64,000 nt of DNA from Pseudolactococcus reticulitermitis (GCF_002260845.1 NZ_BEDT01000002.1:62001-126000); one strand, 5' to 3'. Positions 26,778 to 37,775 are shown, counted from the stretch's first letter. Numbers and translations are program-made. The notes: generated from the sequence alone by a model not told the origin.

Positions 26778-27436
26778 ATTTAAAAGAGATTAGAATTGCC
26801 ATTGATGGCCCAGCTTCTAGCGGCAAATCAACCGTTGCTAAAATGATTGCTAAAGATCTGGATATTATCTATCTGGATACGGGTGCCATGTACCGTGCGG
26901 CAACTTATGTTGCGCTATCAAACGATTTAGATGACGATGTCGCGCAAATCATTGCCATTTTAAAAGAAAATCCGATTTCATTTGGCACGTCGTCAGAAGG
27001 TCAGCTGGTCTATGTCGGTGAAGTGGATGTGACCCATGCCATTCGTCAAAATGATGTGACCAATGCGGTTTCTAAAATTTCAGCCATTCCTGAAATTCGT
27101 GCCTATCTGGTTGATGCCCAGCGTGAGATTGCAGGTCATGGCGGGATTGTTATGGACGGTCGAGACATTGGGACAGTTGTTTTACCTGATGCTGAGCTTA
27201 AAATCTTTTTAGTGGCTTCTGTCGAAGAACGGGCAGAACGCCGTTATAAGGAGAATTTAGCTAAAGGGATTGAAACGGATTTCGCGCAATTGAAGTTTGA
27301 GATTGCTGAGCGTGATCGCAAGGATTCAACACGGAAAGTTAGCCCGCTTAAACAGGCTGACGATGCGATTTTAATTGATACAACAGGCATGGGTATCGCA
27401 GTAGTAGTTGCTAAAATTGAAAGTTTTATTAAATAA
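26774..27436 (+). CDS. cmk: cytidylate kinase
   Basis: 220 residues. P-loop [15 protein letters not shown] (~13-27), LDTGAMYRA, the CMP-binding insert, [13 protein letters not shown] and the lid [14 protein letters not shown]. Phosphorylates CMP and dCMP. Translationally coupled to the LysM gene. Confidence 0.97.
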   Translation: MNLKEIRIAIDGPASSGKSTVAKMIAKDLDIIYLDTGAMYRAATYVALSNDLDDDVAQIIAILKENPISFGTSSEGQLVYVGEVDVTHAIRQNDVTNAVSKISAIPEIRAYLVDAQREIAGHGGIVMDGRDIGTVVLPDAELKIFLVASVEERAERRYKENLAKGIETDFAQLKFEIAERDRKDSTRKVSPLKQADDAILIDTTGMGIAVVVAKIESFIK

Positions 27437-27478
27437 TTCTGATTAATTTCAGTTTTTTTTTACATTTAGCTGGAAATT

Positions 27479-27493
27479 TGATAAAATAAGGGA
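27479..27493 (+). promoter_or_regulatory. extended -10 promoter, predicted leaderless start of the second LCP gene
   Basis: TGA-TAAAAT-AAGGGA then ATG 27494. The AAGGGA looks like an SD but abuts the ATG with no spacer and so cannot act as one. Confidence 0.55.
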
Positions 27494-28789
27494 ATGGACC
27501 AACGAATAAAATTAAGAATAGAATATTTACGTGCTAATCTCAAATACCTTAACGATACTGAGTTGGCAGAATATAATCGGTTGACTGGTCAGCATTTGAC
27601 ACACCAGCACCAACAGCAAACGCAAGAACCTTACCAAGCACAACAAACTCATCAATCAAATCAGGGGTATCAGTCGTCTCAAGCCTATCAACAAGCACCG
27701 AGGTTTGAACCGCAGCCCAGCTCGGATGGGGTTAATCAACATCATTATAAGCAGCATAAGCAGCGCCCAGTTAAAAAGCCTAAAAATAAGAAAAAACGTA
27801 AAAAAGTGAGTTTCTGGAAGAAATTACGCCGTTTTCTTTTGCTTATCCTGATTTTGATGATTGCGTTCTTTATCTATGGTTACCAGCGTGGTAAAAGTCA
27901 CGCGCCAGAAGGTTTGAAAACAGAGAAGTTTTCCGGTCAAAAAGCACCTTCTGGTGCGACCAATATCTTGATATTAGGGACTGACCAGCGTGATTTTCAG
28001 ACGACTGGTGATGCGCGAAGTGACTCAATCATGGTCATGCAGATAGGAGCTAAAGATAAGAAAGTCAAGCTCGTCAGCTTTATGCGGGATACCTTGGTCT
28101 ATCAGCCGGGCGTTAGCCAATACGGTGCAGATACGAAAATCAATGTCGCCTATAACATAGGAGAACAAGATGACCATCAGGGCGCCGAGTACATGCGTGA
28201 GGTCTTGAAGAAAAACTTTGACATCGATATTCAGTACTATGCCTTAGTCAACTTCAATAGTTTTGCGACAGTCATTGATTCTCTCTTTCCAATGGGCGTT
28301 AAGATTGATGCTAAGTTTGCCACGATTGGTGGCGAAAAAGTTAAGTCAGTGGAGGTGCCAGACGATTTGAATTGGACACCTGAGCATCAAGATCCGATTC
28401 AAAGGATTAAAGTCGGTCCACAGCGGATGGATGGTCGAACCTTGCTCAATTATGCGCGTTTCCGTAAGGATGATGAGGGTGACTTCGGTCGGACTAAACG
28501 TCAACAGCAGGTCATGCAGGCGATTATGTCAGGCGTTAAGAGTCCGCTGACTCTCTTCACAGGCAGTTCAGCCTTGGGCACAATCAAAGGCGTGACCTCA
28601 ACCAATGTCAGCGATTTCTTTATGCTGACCCATGCCCCAGGCCTCGCACTCAATGCAGCCAAAGGGATTGAAAGTTATACCGTTCCTGAAAATGGCGACT
28701 GGGTTGAGGCCTTAGACCAATACGGCGGCTCAGGTTTACAGATAGACTTTGATAAGTATCAGGCTAAACTGAAAAACTTGCTAGGGTAA
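27494..28789 (+). CDS. LytR-CpsA-Psr family wall polymer transferase (second copy)
   Basis: 431 residues. Gln/His-rich cytoplasmic N-terminus (~35-90), a Lys/Arg stretch, one membrane helix (~113-133), and an LCP domain (~165-340) with TNILILGTDQRD, DSIMVMQIG, SFMRDTLV and NYARFRKDDEGDFGRTKRQQ. It differs from the copy at 2601 in its poly-Gln N-terminus and lacks the Ser/Thr tail. Both copies have the same predicted leaderless start. Confidence 0.92.
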   Translation: MDQRIKLRIEYLRANLKYLNDTELAEYNRLTGQHLTHQHQQQTQEPYQAQQTHQSNQGYQSSQAYQQAPRFEPQPSSDGVNQHHYKQHKQRPVKKPKNKKKRKKVSFWKKLRRFLLLILILMIAFFIYGYQRGKSHAPEGLKTEKFSGQKAPSGATNILILGTDQRDFQTTGDARSDSIMVMQIGAKDKKVKLVSFMRDTLVYQPGVSQYGADTKINVAYNIGEQDDHQGAEYMREVLKKNFDIDIQYYALVNFNSFATVIDSLFPMGVKIDAKFATIGGEKVKSVEVPDDLNWTPEHQDPIQRIKVGPQRMDGRTLLNYARFRKDDEGDFGRTKRQQQVMQAIMSGVKSPLTLFTGSSALGTIKGVTSTNVSDFFMLTHAPGLALNAAKGIESYTVPENGDWVEALDQYGGSGLQIDFDKYQAKLKNLLG

Positions 28790-28806
28790 TAACAATAATC
28801 AATCAA

Positions 28807-28834
28807 AAGTCTAGCTGATTGGCTAGGCTTTTTT
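28807..28834 (+). terminator. terminator of the second LCP gene
   Basis: AAGTCTAGC / GCTAGGCTT stem followed by T6. Confidence 0.8.
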
Positions 28835-28859
28835 GCTTAGCCATCACACACAGGAACAA

Positions 28860-28890
28860 CAAAAAAAGCCTGCCAGCAACCTGACAAGCT
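28860..28890 (-). terminator. terminator of the malEFG operon
   Basis: Minus strand AGCTTGTCAG-GTTG-CTGGCAGGCT with T7. Confidence 0.85.
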
Positions 28891-28898
28891 TTAAACAA

Positions 28899-29759
28899 TT
28901 AGCCTTTATCAGCCCCAGCCGTAATCCCATTGACATAGAATTTTTGCATGAAGATGAAGAGCAAGGTAATCGGAATGGCGATGATCACACACCCTGCGAT
29001 AAACTGTGTGAAGTAAGTGGTCGCAGAACCCTTTGAGTTAAATACCATGCTGTAAAGACCGTAGGCAATGGTAAATGATTTTGAATCATTGTTACCTAAG
29101 ATAATACCTGAGAAGATGAAGTCTGTCCAGGGGGCGATGAAAGCCATCAAGGCAGTGTAGACGATAATCGGTTTTGAAAGTGGCAAGGTAATGTTGGTAA
29201 AGACTTGCCATTTGTTGGCACCGTCGATTTTCGCTGCCTCGTCGATTGACGCTGGAATGGTATCAAAGAAACCTTTAGCGATGTAGAAGCCAAGTCCTGC
29301 CCCCCCCGCATAAACCATGACCAGACCGCCAAGGCTGAGCATATCAAATGATTTCAAGATGTAGTATAAGGCAATCATGGACATGAAACCGGGAAACATC
29401 CCAAGTACCAAGGCGATTTGTAAGAAAGGTTTACGGAAGGCAAATTTCAAACGTGAGAGGACGTAACTCATCATGATGATAATGAGCGTTGAAATGACCA
29501 TTGAGAGGACTGAGACGATTAAGGTATTAACCAACCAGTTGACAAAGGGGAAGACACCATTTGCATTTTTGATGAGGGAAACATAGTTGTCAATGGTAAA
29601 GTTATCCGGAATAATCGTGTCAACAAACCCAGTTGAGTTTTTAGTGAAGGACACGAGGACAATCCAGACAATTGGGAAGAGCCAAATAATGGCAAGAAGG
29701 ATGAGTAGAATGTAACGTCCGACTAATGATAAGAGACGTTGATGTGCATAAGATTTCAT
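28899..29759 (-). CDS. malG: maltodextrin ABC transporter permease MalG
   Basis: 286 residues with six membrane helices. The EAA loop that docks on the ATPase reads EAAKIDGANKWQVFTNITLP (~187-206). SD AAGGAGGGG lies inside the malF end; only three bases separate malF stop and malG start. Works with MalF, MalE and a multi-sugar ATPase (MsmK/MalK type) not present in this window. Confidence 0.95.
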   Translation of the reverse strand: MKSYAHQRLLSLVGRYILLILLAIIWLFPIVWIVLVSFTKNSTGFVDTIIPDNFTIDNYVSLIKNANGVFPFVNWLVNTLIVSVLSMVISTLIIIMMSYVLSRLKFAFRKPFLQIALVLGMFPGFMSMIALYYILKSFDMLSLGGLVMVYAGGAGLGFYIAKGFFDTIPASIDEAAKIDGANKWQVFTNITLPLSKPIIVYTALMAFIAPWTDFIFSGIILGNNDSKSFTIAYGLYSMVFNSKGSATTYFTQFIAGCVIIAIPITLLFIFMQKFYVNGITAGADKG

Positions 29760-29762
29760 GAT

Positions 29763-31139
29763 TTACCCCTCCTTAAATGCATTAGTTCGGCGATAAGCGA
29801 CGAGTGAGATGCTGGCGTTGACGATAAAGATTAAGATACCGAGCGCCGCAGCAACGTTGTATTGTTGCGTCTGACCAAAGACCAGTTTGTAGAGCCAAGT
29901 GACCAGCAAGTCCGTTTCACCAGCTGAATTGTAGTTGGCATTCATCGGCCAGCCACCTGTTAAGAGGTAGATGACATTGAAGTTGTTGATATTGCCGATA
30001 AATTGTTGAATCAAAGCGGGTGTCATCACAAACAAAATTTGTGGGAAAGTGATGGATTTGAAGATTTTGAAGCTGTTGGCCCCATCAATCCGTGCCGCCT
30101 CAATCTGATCTTGTGGCAAGTTTTGGATGATTGCAGTTGAGGTCAACATAGAGACAGGAATCCCAATCCACATGTTGACAACGATAACGGTAGCACGTGA
30201 GACCCAAGCATTGGAGTCTGTTGTGATAAATTTAATCGGCTCAGAGATGATGTGCCAACCCATGAGCAGGTTATTCAAGGCACCTTGTGTGTTGAGGAAT
30301 TGCGCCATCAAAAGCAAGGTCACAAATTGTGGGACGGCAAAGACGATCACGAAGATTGTCCGCCACATGCCTTTTCCTTTAATCCCTTTGGATTCAATCA
30401 GCATGGCAAGTAGTACACCACCGAGGAAGGTTGTCAAAGTCGCAAGGACTGCCCAGATGAGTGTCCAAATCAGGACAGGGAAGAACGTGCCAGCCAAGTT
30501 ACCTGAGAGAATTTGCCCAAATGAGGTAAATCCAGTCCAAGAAAAGGCAATCGCATGGTTTTTATTATAGTTGGTAAACGCCATGGTAATCATGTAGAGC
30601 GTTGGCAAAATCGTGAAAAGGAAAACACCCAAGAGTGGAATCGCCATCAAGGTTTTGTGCAAGTTGCTATCCAGAAGTGATGCCAACTCTTCTTTGTTAC
30701 TTGGGATGTGCTGTCCTGTTTGTTTCAGATAAACCAAGTGTTTATTTGACTTGTAGTTTTGGATGAAGAGGACAACGAAAGCAATGATAATGAGTATCGC
30801 AAGGACACCCCAAAGTAAGATAATGACAGAATTGTCAGGTTGAATGGTGACGGGAATGCCGTCCTTATCAAGACCTGTTGTCATTTTCTTGTTTGGTCCA
30901 AGTGTCGTCAAGAGTGACAAGGCACTGATGCCACTAAAGACAAGCCAGCCGAGAAAGGCGATTTCTAATAATAAGAACATGGCGCCTTTGGCAAACTGTT
31001 TGTGTTTGAGCTGATTCAGTCCCATGATGAAGAAGGTCAGCTTTTCGGTAGTCCCAGCATGCCAGATGTCGCCTATCGTTAAATTACGCTCGGCTTCTGA
31101 AACGATGGATTCCGCGTTCATTTTTCTTTTTTTAGCCAT
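29763..31139 (-). CDS. malF: maltodextrin ABC transporter permease MalF
   Basis: 458 residues. Long N-terminal part with two extra hydrophobic segments (~45-75 and 100-125), then the permease core with the EAA loop EAARIDGANSFKIFKSITFP. Length matches MalF/MalC of Gram-positive maltodextrin importers. SD AGGAAGA. Separated from malE by a 163-bp hairpin-rich gap. Confidence 0.95.
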   Translation of the reverse strand: MAKKRKMNAESIVSEAERNLTIGDIWHAGTTEKLTFFIMGLNQLKHKQFAKGAMFLLLEIAFLGWLVFSGISALSLLTTLGPNKKMTTGLDKDGIPVTIQPDNSVIILLWGVLAILIIIAFVVLFIQNYKSNKHLVYLKQTGQHIPSNKEELASLLDSNLHKTLMAIPLLGVFLFTILPTLYMITMAFTNYNKNHAIAFSWTGFTSFGQILSGNLAGTFFPVLIWTLIWAVLATLTTFLGGVLLAMLIESKGIKGKGMWRTIFVIVFAVPQFVTLLLMAQFLNTQGALNNLLMGWHIISEPIKFITTDSNAWVSRATVIVVNMWIGIPVSMLTSTAIIQNLPQDQIEAARIDGANSFKIFKSITFPQILFVMTPALIQQFIGNINNFNVIYLLTGGWPMNANYNSAGETDLLVTWLYKLVFGQTQQYNVAAALGILIFIVNASISLVAYRRTNAFKEG

Positions 31140-31186
31140 AATAATCTTCCTAATGTTGAGTTAGTGAAATGAATTGAATAAGACCG

Positions 31187-31272
31187 AGCCCGCATGGCGG
31201 GCTGATAGAGGTCAGCACTAGCCGTACGGCTAGGCTAATCTAAAGTATAAAAAGTTAGTTTGACCTAACTCT
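31187..31272 (-). promoter_or_regulatory. three-hairpin block between malE and malF
   Basis: On the mRNA in order: AGTTAG-GTCAAA-CTAACT followed by TTTTTA (31246-31272; a weak terminator), the 16-bp palindrome CTAGCCGTACGGCTAG (31218-31233), and AGCCCGC-CAT-GCGGGCT (31187-31203). Expected to cause partial termination and 3'-end protection of malE mRNA. Confidence 0.6.
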
Positions 31273-31302
31273 TTATGCATGTTTTATCACTGATCGAATT
31301 GA

Positions 31303-32526
31303 TTATTTGTTGATGTCTTTTGCGAATGTTCCTAATTGTGCTTTGTAGTCAGCTTCTTTGATTTGACCTGTGTAGGCACCGTTGATAAGTGGTGTTGCTT
31401 TGTCCCAGAAGATAGACATTTGCGCTAATTTAGGCATCAAAGTAGAGTAACCAGGTTGTGCCATTGTGATTACAGTTTTAGTCAAGTCTGATGCTTGAAC
31501 ATCTGCATTTTCTTGTGCTTTCGTATTAGTTGGTACGAGGCCTTGATCTTTAAAGAGAACAAGTTGTGCCGCTTCAGAAGTGAGGTAAGCGGCGAGTTTT
31601 TGTGCGCCGGCTTGGTCAGGTGCTTTAGCGTTGACAGCGATTGATTTAATCCCAAGGAAGGCTTGCATTTGTTTTTCTTCGCCACCGATATTGATTGTTG
31701 GGTATGGTGCCACTGCCATTTTGTCGCCGAGGACTTCTTTAACGGAAGTAGATGACCAAGGCCCATCGATGATAGCAGAGACTTTACCAGATTTTAATTG
31801 GTTAAGTGTGTTATCTGTATTCATCACGCCTTTATTATTTTTTTGTTCTGCAAACCATTTCATGGCGTTGACACCTTTGTCAGAATCAACGGACATGTCG
31901 CCAAGTTTTTCACCATTTTCTCCATAAAGTGTTGTACCTGCAGAGAAGAAGATCGGGTAAACGTTATATGGGACAGCGAAGTTTGTACCAAGTACCCCTT
32001 TAGAGGTCAAAGTATCCCAAGATTTCACATCATCAGCAGTGAGTTTTGTTTTATCATAGTAGATGAACTGTGATTGTTCTTCGTAAGGCAGGGCGTAAGT
32101 TTTACCTTTGTAGTTGACGGCATTGAAAGCAAGTTCGCTGTTTTCTGCTTTAGAAGCATCCGCGTATTTAGGTGCGATTTCATTGATATAACCTTTTTCA
32201 GCCATATCGCCTAATTGATCGTGAGGGACTTGGAAGACATCACCATATTTCGCAGGGTCTTTAGCGATGTCAGTTTTAGCATTTGAGGCACCAGAGTTGT
32301 TCGCTTTGACTTCAACTTTGACATCTTTGTTTTCTTTTTCGAAGTTAGCTACGATTTCATCGTAAGCTTTCTTTTGTTCAGTATCGACATAAAGACGGAC
32401 AGTTTTACCATCTGTTTTAGCTTTTGAACCACCATCAGATGATTTAGATGAGCCACAGGCAGTAAGTGCTACAGCTGCAGTACCAAGGATTGCTGTTGAG
32501 AGCAAAGCTTTTTTCCAAGTTTTCAT
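31303..32526 (-). CDS. malE: maltodextrin-binding lipoprotein MalE
   Basis: 407 residues. Signal peptide with lipobox LTAC (Cys-24), then a family 1 extracellular solute-binding protein. It contains DPAKYGDVFQVPHDQLGDMAEKG and YEEQSQFIYYD, as in maltose/maltodextrin receptors. Lipid-anchored to the outer membrane leaflet face. SD GGAGGATTA. Controlled by a promoter with a MalR-type operator in its spacer and a cre in the leader. Confidence 0.95.
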   Translation of the reverse strand: MKTWKKALLSTAILGTAAVALTACGSSKSSDGGSKAKTDGKTVRLYVDTEQKKAYDEIVANFEKENKDVKVEVKANNSGASNAKTDIAKDPAKYGDVFQVPHDQLGDMAEKGYINEIAPKYADASKAENSELAFNAVNYKGKTYALPYEEQSQFIYYDKTKLTADDVKSWDTLTSKGVLGTNFAVPYNVYPIFFSAGTTLYGENGEKLGDMSVDSDKGVNAMKWFAEQKNNKGVMNTDNTLNQLKSGKVSAIIDGPWSSTSVKEVLGDKMAVAPYPTINIGGEEKQMQAFLGIKSIAVNAKAPDQAGAQKLAAYLTSEAAQLVLFKDQGLVPTNTKAQENADVQASDLTKTVITMAQPGYSTLMPKLAQMSIFWDKATPLINGAYTGQIKEADYKAQLGTFAKDINK

Positions 32527-32549
32527 AAGTTAATCCTCCATCGCTTTTA

Positions 32550-32563
32550 TGAAAGCGTTTTTA
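32550..32563. promoter_or_regulatory. cre in the malE leader
   Basis: TGAAAGCGTTTTTA matches 13 of 14 positions of the CcpA consensus. Lies between the malE promoter and the malE ATG, a roadblock position. Confidence 0.75.
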
Positions 32564-32575
32564 TTTTACATCTCT

Positions 32576-32604
32576 ATTATGCAACCGTTTGTCTAAAATG
32601 TCAA
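32576..32604 (-). promoter_or_regulatory. malE promoter with MalR-type operator
   Basis: Minus strand -35 TTGACA (32599-32604), 17-bp spacer, -10 CATAAT (32576-32581). TGCAACCGTTTGTC (plus, 32580-32593) fills the spacer and touches the -10, so a bound LacI-type protein would block RNA polymerase. Confidence 0.75.
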
Positions 32605-32749
32605 GCATTATTTTTATTTTTTTGAAAAACATTTATTTTTCCTTAATTTATCCAGTAATAGCGCCTATCTATTAATGTTGTCAAATTTTTTAATATCACG
32701 AGAGGATTGGTTTTGGATAGTAAATAAATAAAATATTTGTCATTCTATG

Positions 32750-32763
32750 TGCAAACGGTTGCA
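32750..32763. promoter_or_regulatory. MalR-type operator for the plus-strand maltodextrin genes
   Basis: TGCAAACGGTTGCA, the exact reverse complement of the operator at 39401. It overlaps a possible -35 (TTGCAA, 32759-32764) that is 16 bp from TAAACT preceded by TGT. The rest of the 327-bp gap between malE and 32854 is AT-rich without other recognised signals. Confidence 0.7.
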
Positions 32764-32853
32764 ATTTAGCTTTATTATGTTAAACTATTTTTGAAAGCAG
32801 TTACAAATCTTATTTTTAAGAGATGTAGGATGTAGATAGAGGAGAAAATTAAT

Positions 32854-34626
32854 ATGAACTTATCAGCAATTTACCATCGCCCCGAATCAGAATATGCCTA
32901 TCTCTATACGGCAAGTGAAATGCGTGTCCGTATTCGCACCGCTCTAGATGATATTGCCAAAATCGTCGTCGTCTCAGGCGACCCCTACGATTTTTCAGAT
33001 GGTGTCTGGCAAAAAGAAGCAGATGTTGCCATGACGCGAGGTCTGGCGACAGAAACGCATCAATATTGGGAAGCCAAACTCTATGCACCACATCATCGCC
33101 TGAATTACGGCTTTAATATCACAGGACTTGATGGCGAGGCGCTCTTCTATGGCGACCAAGGCTTTGAGCCACTGATTGATGAGACGGCAGGTAGCGATGG
33201 CCTGATGGGCTCAAATGCCTACTTTAAAATGCCTTATTTCCAAGAGATTGATCGCTTTAAAGCACCCGAGTGGGTCAAGGAAACGATTTGGTACCAAATT
33301 TTCCCTGAGCGTTTTGCCAATGGCGATCCGTCTAATGATAATGACGGGACACTGCCTTGGAATCCAGATGATCATCCCACACGAGAAGCCTTTTATGGTG
33401 GCGATTTACGTGGTGTGATTGACCATCTCGACCATCTGGTCGATTTGGGGATTAACGGTATTTATTTCAATCCGATTTTTGAGGCTCCGACTAATCATAA
33501 GTATGATACGCGGAATTATTTAGAAATCGACCCGCATTTTGGAACAAAAGATGATTTTAAGGAATTAGTCGATCAGGCACATGCGCGTGGCATTAAAGTC
33601 ATGCTTGATGCTGTTTTTAACCACATAGGAGATGAAAGCCCAGAATGGCTTGATGTGCTGGCAAATGGTCAGCAGTCTAAGTATGCCGATTGGTTTCACA
33701 TTCATTCTTGGCCGATTAAGACGACACCGAAAAGCGAGTATGATGATCATGCTAACTATGAAACTTTTGCCTTCACGCGCCATATGCCCAAACTCAACAC
33801 AGCCAATCCTGAAGTCCAAGACTACCTATTAGATATCAGTACCTATTGGATTCGTGAATTTGGCATTGATGCGTGGCGGATTGATGTTGCCAATGAAGTC
33901 GATCACCATTTCTGGAAAAGATTTTACAAAGCAGTCACTGCTATTGACCCAGATTTTTATATCTTAGGTGAGATTTGGACGAGCGCCCAGTCTTGGCTGA
34001 CTGGCGATGAGTTCAATGGGGTGATGAACTACGCTTTTACCGGTTCAATTATCGATTATTTCGCCAAAAGAAAAATATCGGCAGACAAATTTGTCAGCAA
34101 TCTCAATGCCCAGCTCATGCTCAATCGCGACCAGACCAATCAAATGATGTATAATTTACTGGATTCTCACGATGCCCCGCGTGTCCTCAGTCTGGCAAAT
34201 GGTGATAAGGACATTGTCAAGCAAATGTATGCCTTTATGTTCCTGCAACAAGGCACGCCGGATATTTACTACGGCAGTGAGTATGCCATGACGGGCGAGA
34301 ATGACCCTGATAATCGCAAACCCATGGAGTGGCGACCTGAGAAACAAGATCATGATATGTATGCTTTTATGAAAGATTTAATTCAACTTCGTAAAGACCA
34401 GTTGGCAGTTCTTGTCGAGGGCGATTTGGCTTGGCAGGTTGACGGTGATGTCGTGAGCGTGACGCGTCGTCTGTCAGGCATGCGTTTGACCGCTGTCTTT
34501 AATGCGAGTGAGACTGCCTATGACACCAGTGCTGAGTCCGGTCAAGTGATTTTTGCCAATCATTTTAGTGAGGGCACCTTAGCACCCAAAGGCTTTGTCG
34601 TCTTTTTAGAAAGTGAGGCCGTTTAA
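32854..34626 (+). CDS. neopullulanase / maltogenic-amylase-type alpha-glycosidase (GH13_20)
   Basis: 590 residues. N-terminal CBM34-like beta domain (~1-125), then the GH13 barrel: WYQIFPERFANGDPSND, DAVFNHIG, WRIDVANEVDH (nucleophile Asp), ILGEIW (acid/base Glu), LLDSHDAPR (transition-state Asp). No signal peptide, so it acts in the cytoplasm on imported maltodextrins, cyclodextrins or pullulan fragments. The next gene overlaps by one base (TAATG). Confidence 0.92.
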   Translation: MNLSAIYHRPESEYAYLYTASEMRVRIRTALDDIAKIVVVSGDPYDFSDGVWQKEADVAMTRGLATETHQYWEAKLYAPHHRLNYGFNITGLDGEALFYGDQGFEPLIDETAGSDGLMGSNAYFKMPYFQEIDRFKAPEWVKETIWYQIFPERFANGDPSNDNDGTLPWNPDDHPTREAFYGGDLRGVIDHLDHLVDLGINGIYFNPIFEAPTNHKYDTRNYLEIDPHFGTKDDFKELVDQAHARGIKVMLDAVFNHIGDESPEWLDVLANGQQSKYADWFHIHSWPIKTTPKSEYDDHANYETFAFTRHMPKLNTANPEVQDYLLDISTYWIREFGIDAWRIDVANEVDHHFWKRFYKAVTAIDPDFYILGEIWTSAQSWLTGDEFNGVMNYAFTGSIIDYFAKRKISADKFVSNLNAQLMLNRDQTNQMMYNLLDSHDAPRVLSLANGDKDIVKQMYAFMFLQQGTPDIYYGSEYAMTGENDPDNRKPMEWRPEKQDHDMYAFMKDLIQLRKDQLAVLVEGDLAWQVDGDVVSVTRRLSGMRLTAVFNASETAYDTSAESGQVIFANHFSEGTLAPKGFVVFLESEAV

Positions 34627-35894
34627 TGGCAGTTGATACTCCTAAAACACTTCGCGGACAGCTGATTTACTCGATTTTTCCACGTAATTTCAGTCAGGCT
34701 GGGACATTTGCGGCGATTGAGCCTGAGCTTGACCGCATCAAGGCTCTGGGAACAGATATCATCTGGCTCATGCCCATTCATCCGATTGGCACGGTCAACC
34801 GTAAGGGGTCTCTCGGCTCTCCCTATGCCATTCAGGACTACCGTGAAGTCAATCCTGAGTATGGCACAAAGGCTGATTTTATCCATTTGACAGAAGCCAT
34901 TCACGCTAGAGGCATGAAAGTCATCATTGATGTCGTTTATAATCATACCTCGCCAGATTCGTGGCTCATTCAGCATCATCCCGAGTGGTTTTACCGCAAG
35001 CCTAACGGCGACTTTGGCAATAAGACTGGGGATTGGACGGATGTCAAAGACTTGGATTATAGCCTGAGCCATGATCTCTGGGACTATCAGATTGAAACCC
35101 TTCAGATGTGGGCAGAAGTTGTGGACGGTTTCCGTTGTGATGTCGCGTCCCTCGTGCCGCTGAATTTTTGGTTGGAAGCCCGTCAAGCTGTGGCCAAAGT
35201 ACGTCCAGATGCCATTTGGCTGTCAGAATCAGTCGAAGAAAGTTTCGTCAGCTATAACAGAAGTCAAGGTCAAACAGCGCTTTCAGAATCTGAGATTTTC
35301 CAAGCCTTTGACATGGCTTATGACTATGATGTCTTTGAGATTTTCAACGATGTCTTGACAGGCAAAGGCAGTCTAGCAGACTATGCGGCGGCTTTGACAC
35401 GGCAAACCGTGATTTATCCAGATAATTATGTCAAAATGCGTTATCTGGAAAACCATGATAATTTCCGTGCCGCAGCCTTGATTCCTGACCCTGAAAAACT
35501 TGCCACTTGGACAGCTTTTATCTATTTTCAGCAAGGCACGACACAACTTTATGCCGGCCAGGAAGTGCATGCCAAACACATTCCAAGTCTTTTTGATGCC
35601 GACAAGGTGGACTGGCAAACTGGTCTTGACCAGAGTGCTTATTTAGCAAGGTTAGCGGAAATTACCTCAGCAGAAATTTTTAAGACTGGTTATTATACGA
35701 TTGAAGCAGACGGACAGTCGCTCATCGGCAAATATGTTTTGGGAAGAGAAGAAATCGTCGGACTATTCCCAGTTCAAGGCATTGGCATTGCGCATCTTAA
35801 TGGGAAATATGAAGAGTTATTGACGGGAGAAATCGTCCAAAGTAATAATGGTAAGGTTGCTTTTCATCGTGCCATGATATTGAAAGAAGTATGA
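34626..35894 (+). CDS. intracellular alpha-amylase family protein (GH13)
   Basis: 422 residues, short for the family. GH13 motifs: DVVYNHTS, GFRCDVASLVP (nucleophile Asp), WLSESVEE (Glu) and ENHDNFRAA (Asp). No secretion signal, no carbohydrate-binding module. Translationally coupled to the previous GH13 gene. A 123-bp gap with inverted repeats (TTCGCGAA; GATTTC/GAAATC) separates it from dexB. Confidence 0.88.
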   Translation: MAVDTPKTLRGQLIYSIFPRNFSQAGTFAAIEPELDRIKALGTDIIWLMPIHPIGTVNRKGSLGSPYAIQDYREVNPEYGTKADFIHLTEAIHARGMKVIIDVVYNHTSPDSWLIQHHPEWFYRKPNGDFGNKTGDWTDVKDLDYSLSHDLWDYQIETLQMWAEVVDGFRCDVASLVPLNFWLEARQAVAKVRPDAIWLSESVEESFVSYNRSQGQTALSESEIFQAFDMAYDYDVFEIFNDVLTGKGSLADYAAALTRQTVIYPDNYVKMRYLENHDNFRAAALIPDPEKLATWTAFIYFQQGTTQLYAGQEVHAKHIPSLFDADKVDWQTGLDQSAYLARLAEITSAEIFKTGYYTIEADGQSLIGKYVLGREEIVGLFPVQGIGIAHLNGKYEELLTGEIVQSNNGKVAFHRAMILKEV

Positions 35895-35962
35895 AAAGTG
35901 TCAAATTAAGAAGACTTTGAGCGGACATCGTTCGCGAATGACCTAGCTTGGACGGAGCGTAA

Positions 35963-37633
<1,671 letters not shown>

Positions 37634-37651
37634 GTTTTAATGAAACAAGAA

Positions 37652-37682
37652 GGGGCGATTATATCTTTTATCGCTTTTTTTG
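37652..37682 (+). terminator. terminator after dexB
   Basis: GCGAT / ATCGC stem followed by T7. Confidence 0.7.
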
Positions 37683-37710
37683 TTCAGGAATAAGAATTGA
37701 AGTTCTACGC

Positions 37711-37740
37711 TTGACAATGCAATCGTTTGCATTGTATAAT
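37711..37740 (+). promoter_or_regulatory. promoter of the alpha-glucosidase gene with MalR-type operator
   Basis: -35 TTGACA (37711-37716), 18-bp spacer, -10 TATAAT (37735-37740). The operator TGCAATCGTTTGCA (37718-37731) occupies the spacer. Confidence 0.85.
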
Positions 37741-37775
37741 GGTGGCAAACGACGACATAAAAAATGGAGTGACAG

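Noticed and set aside
34623-35186. 187-codon open frame on the minus strand opposite the alpha-amylase gene
   Set aside because: No SD, no family match, and the plus frame has all GH13 motifs; a codon-bias shadow.
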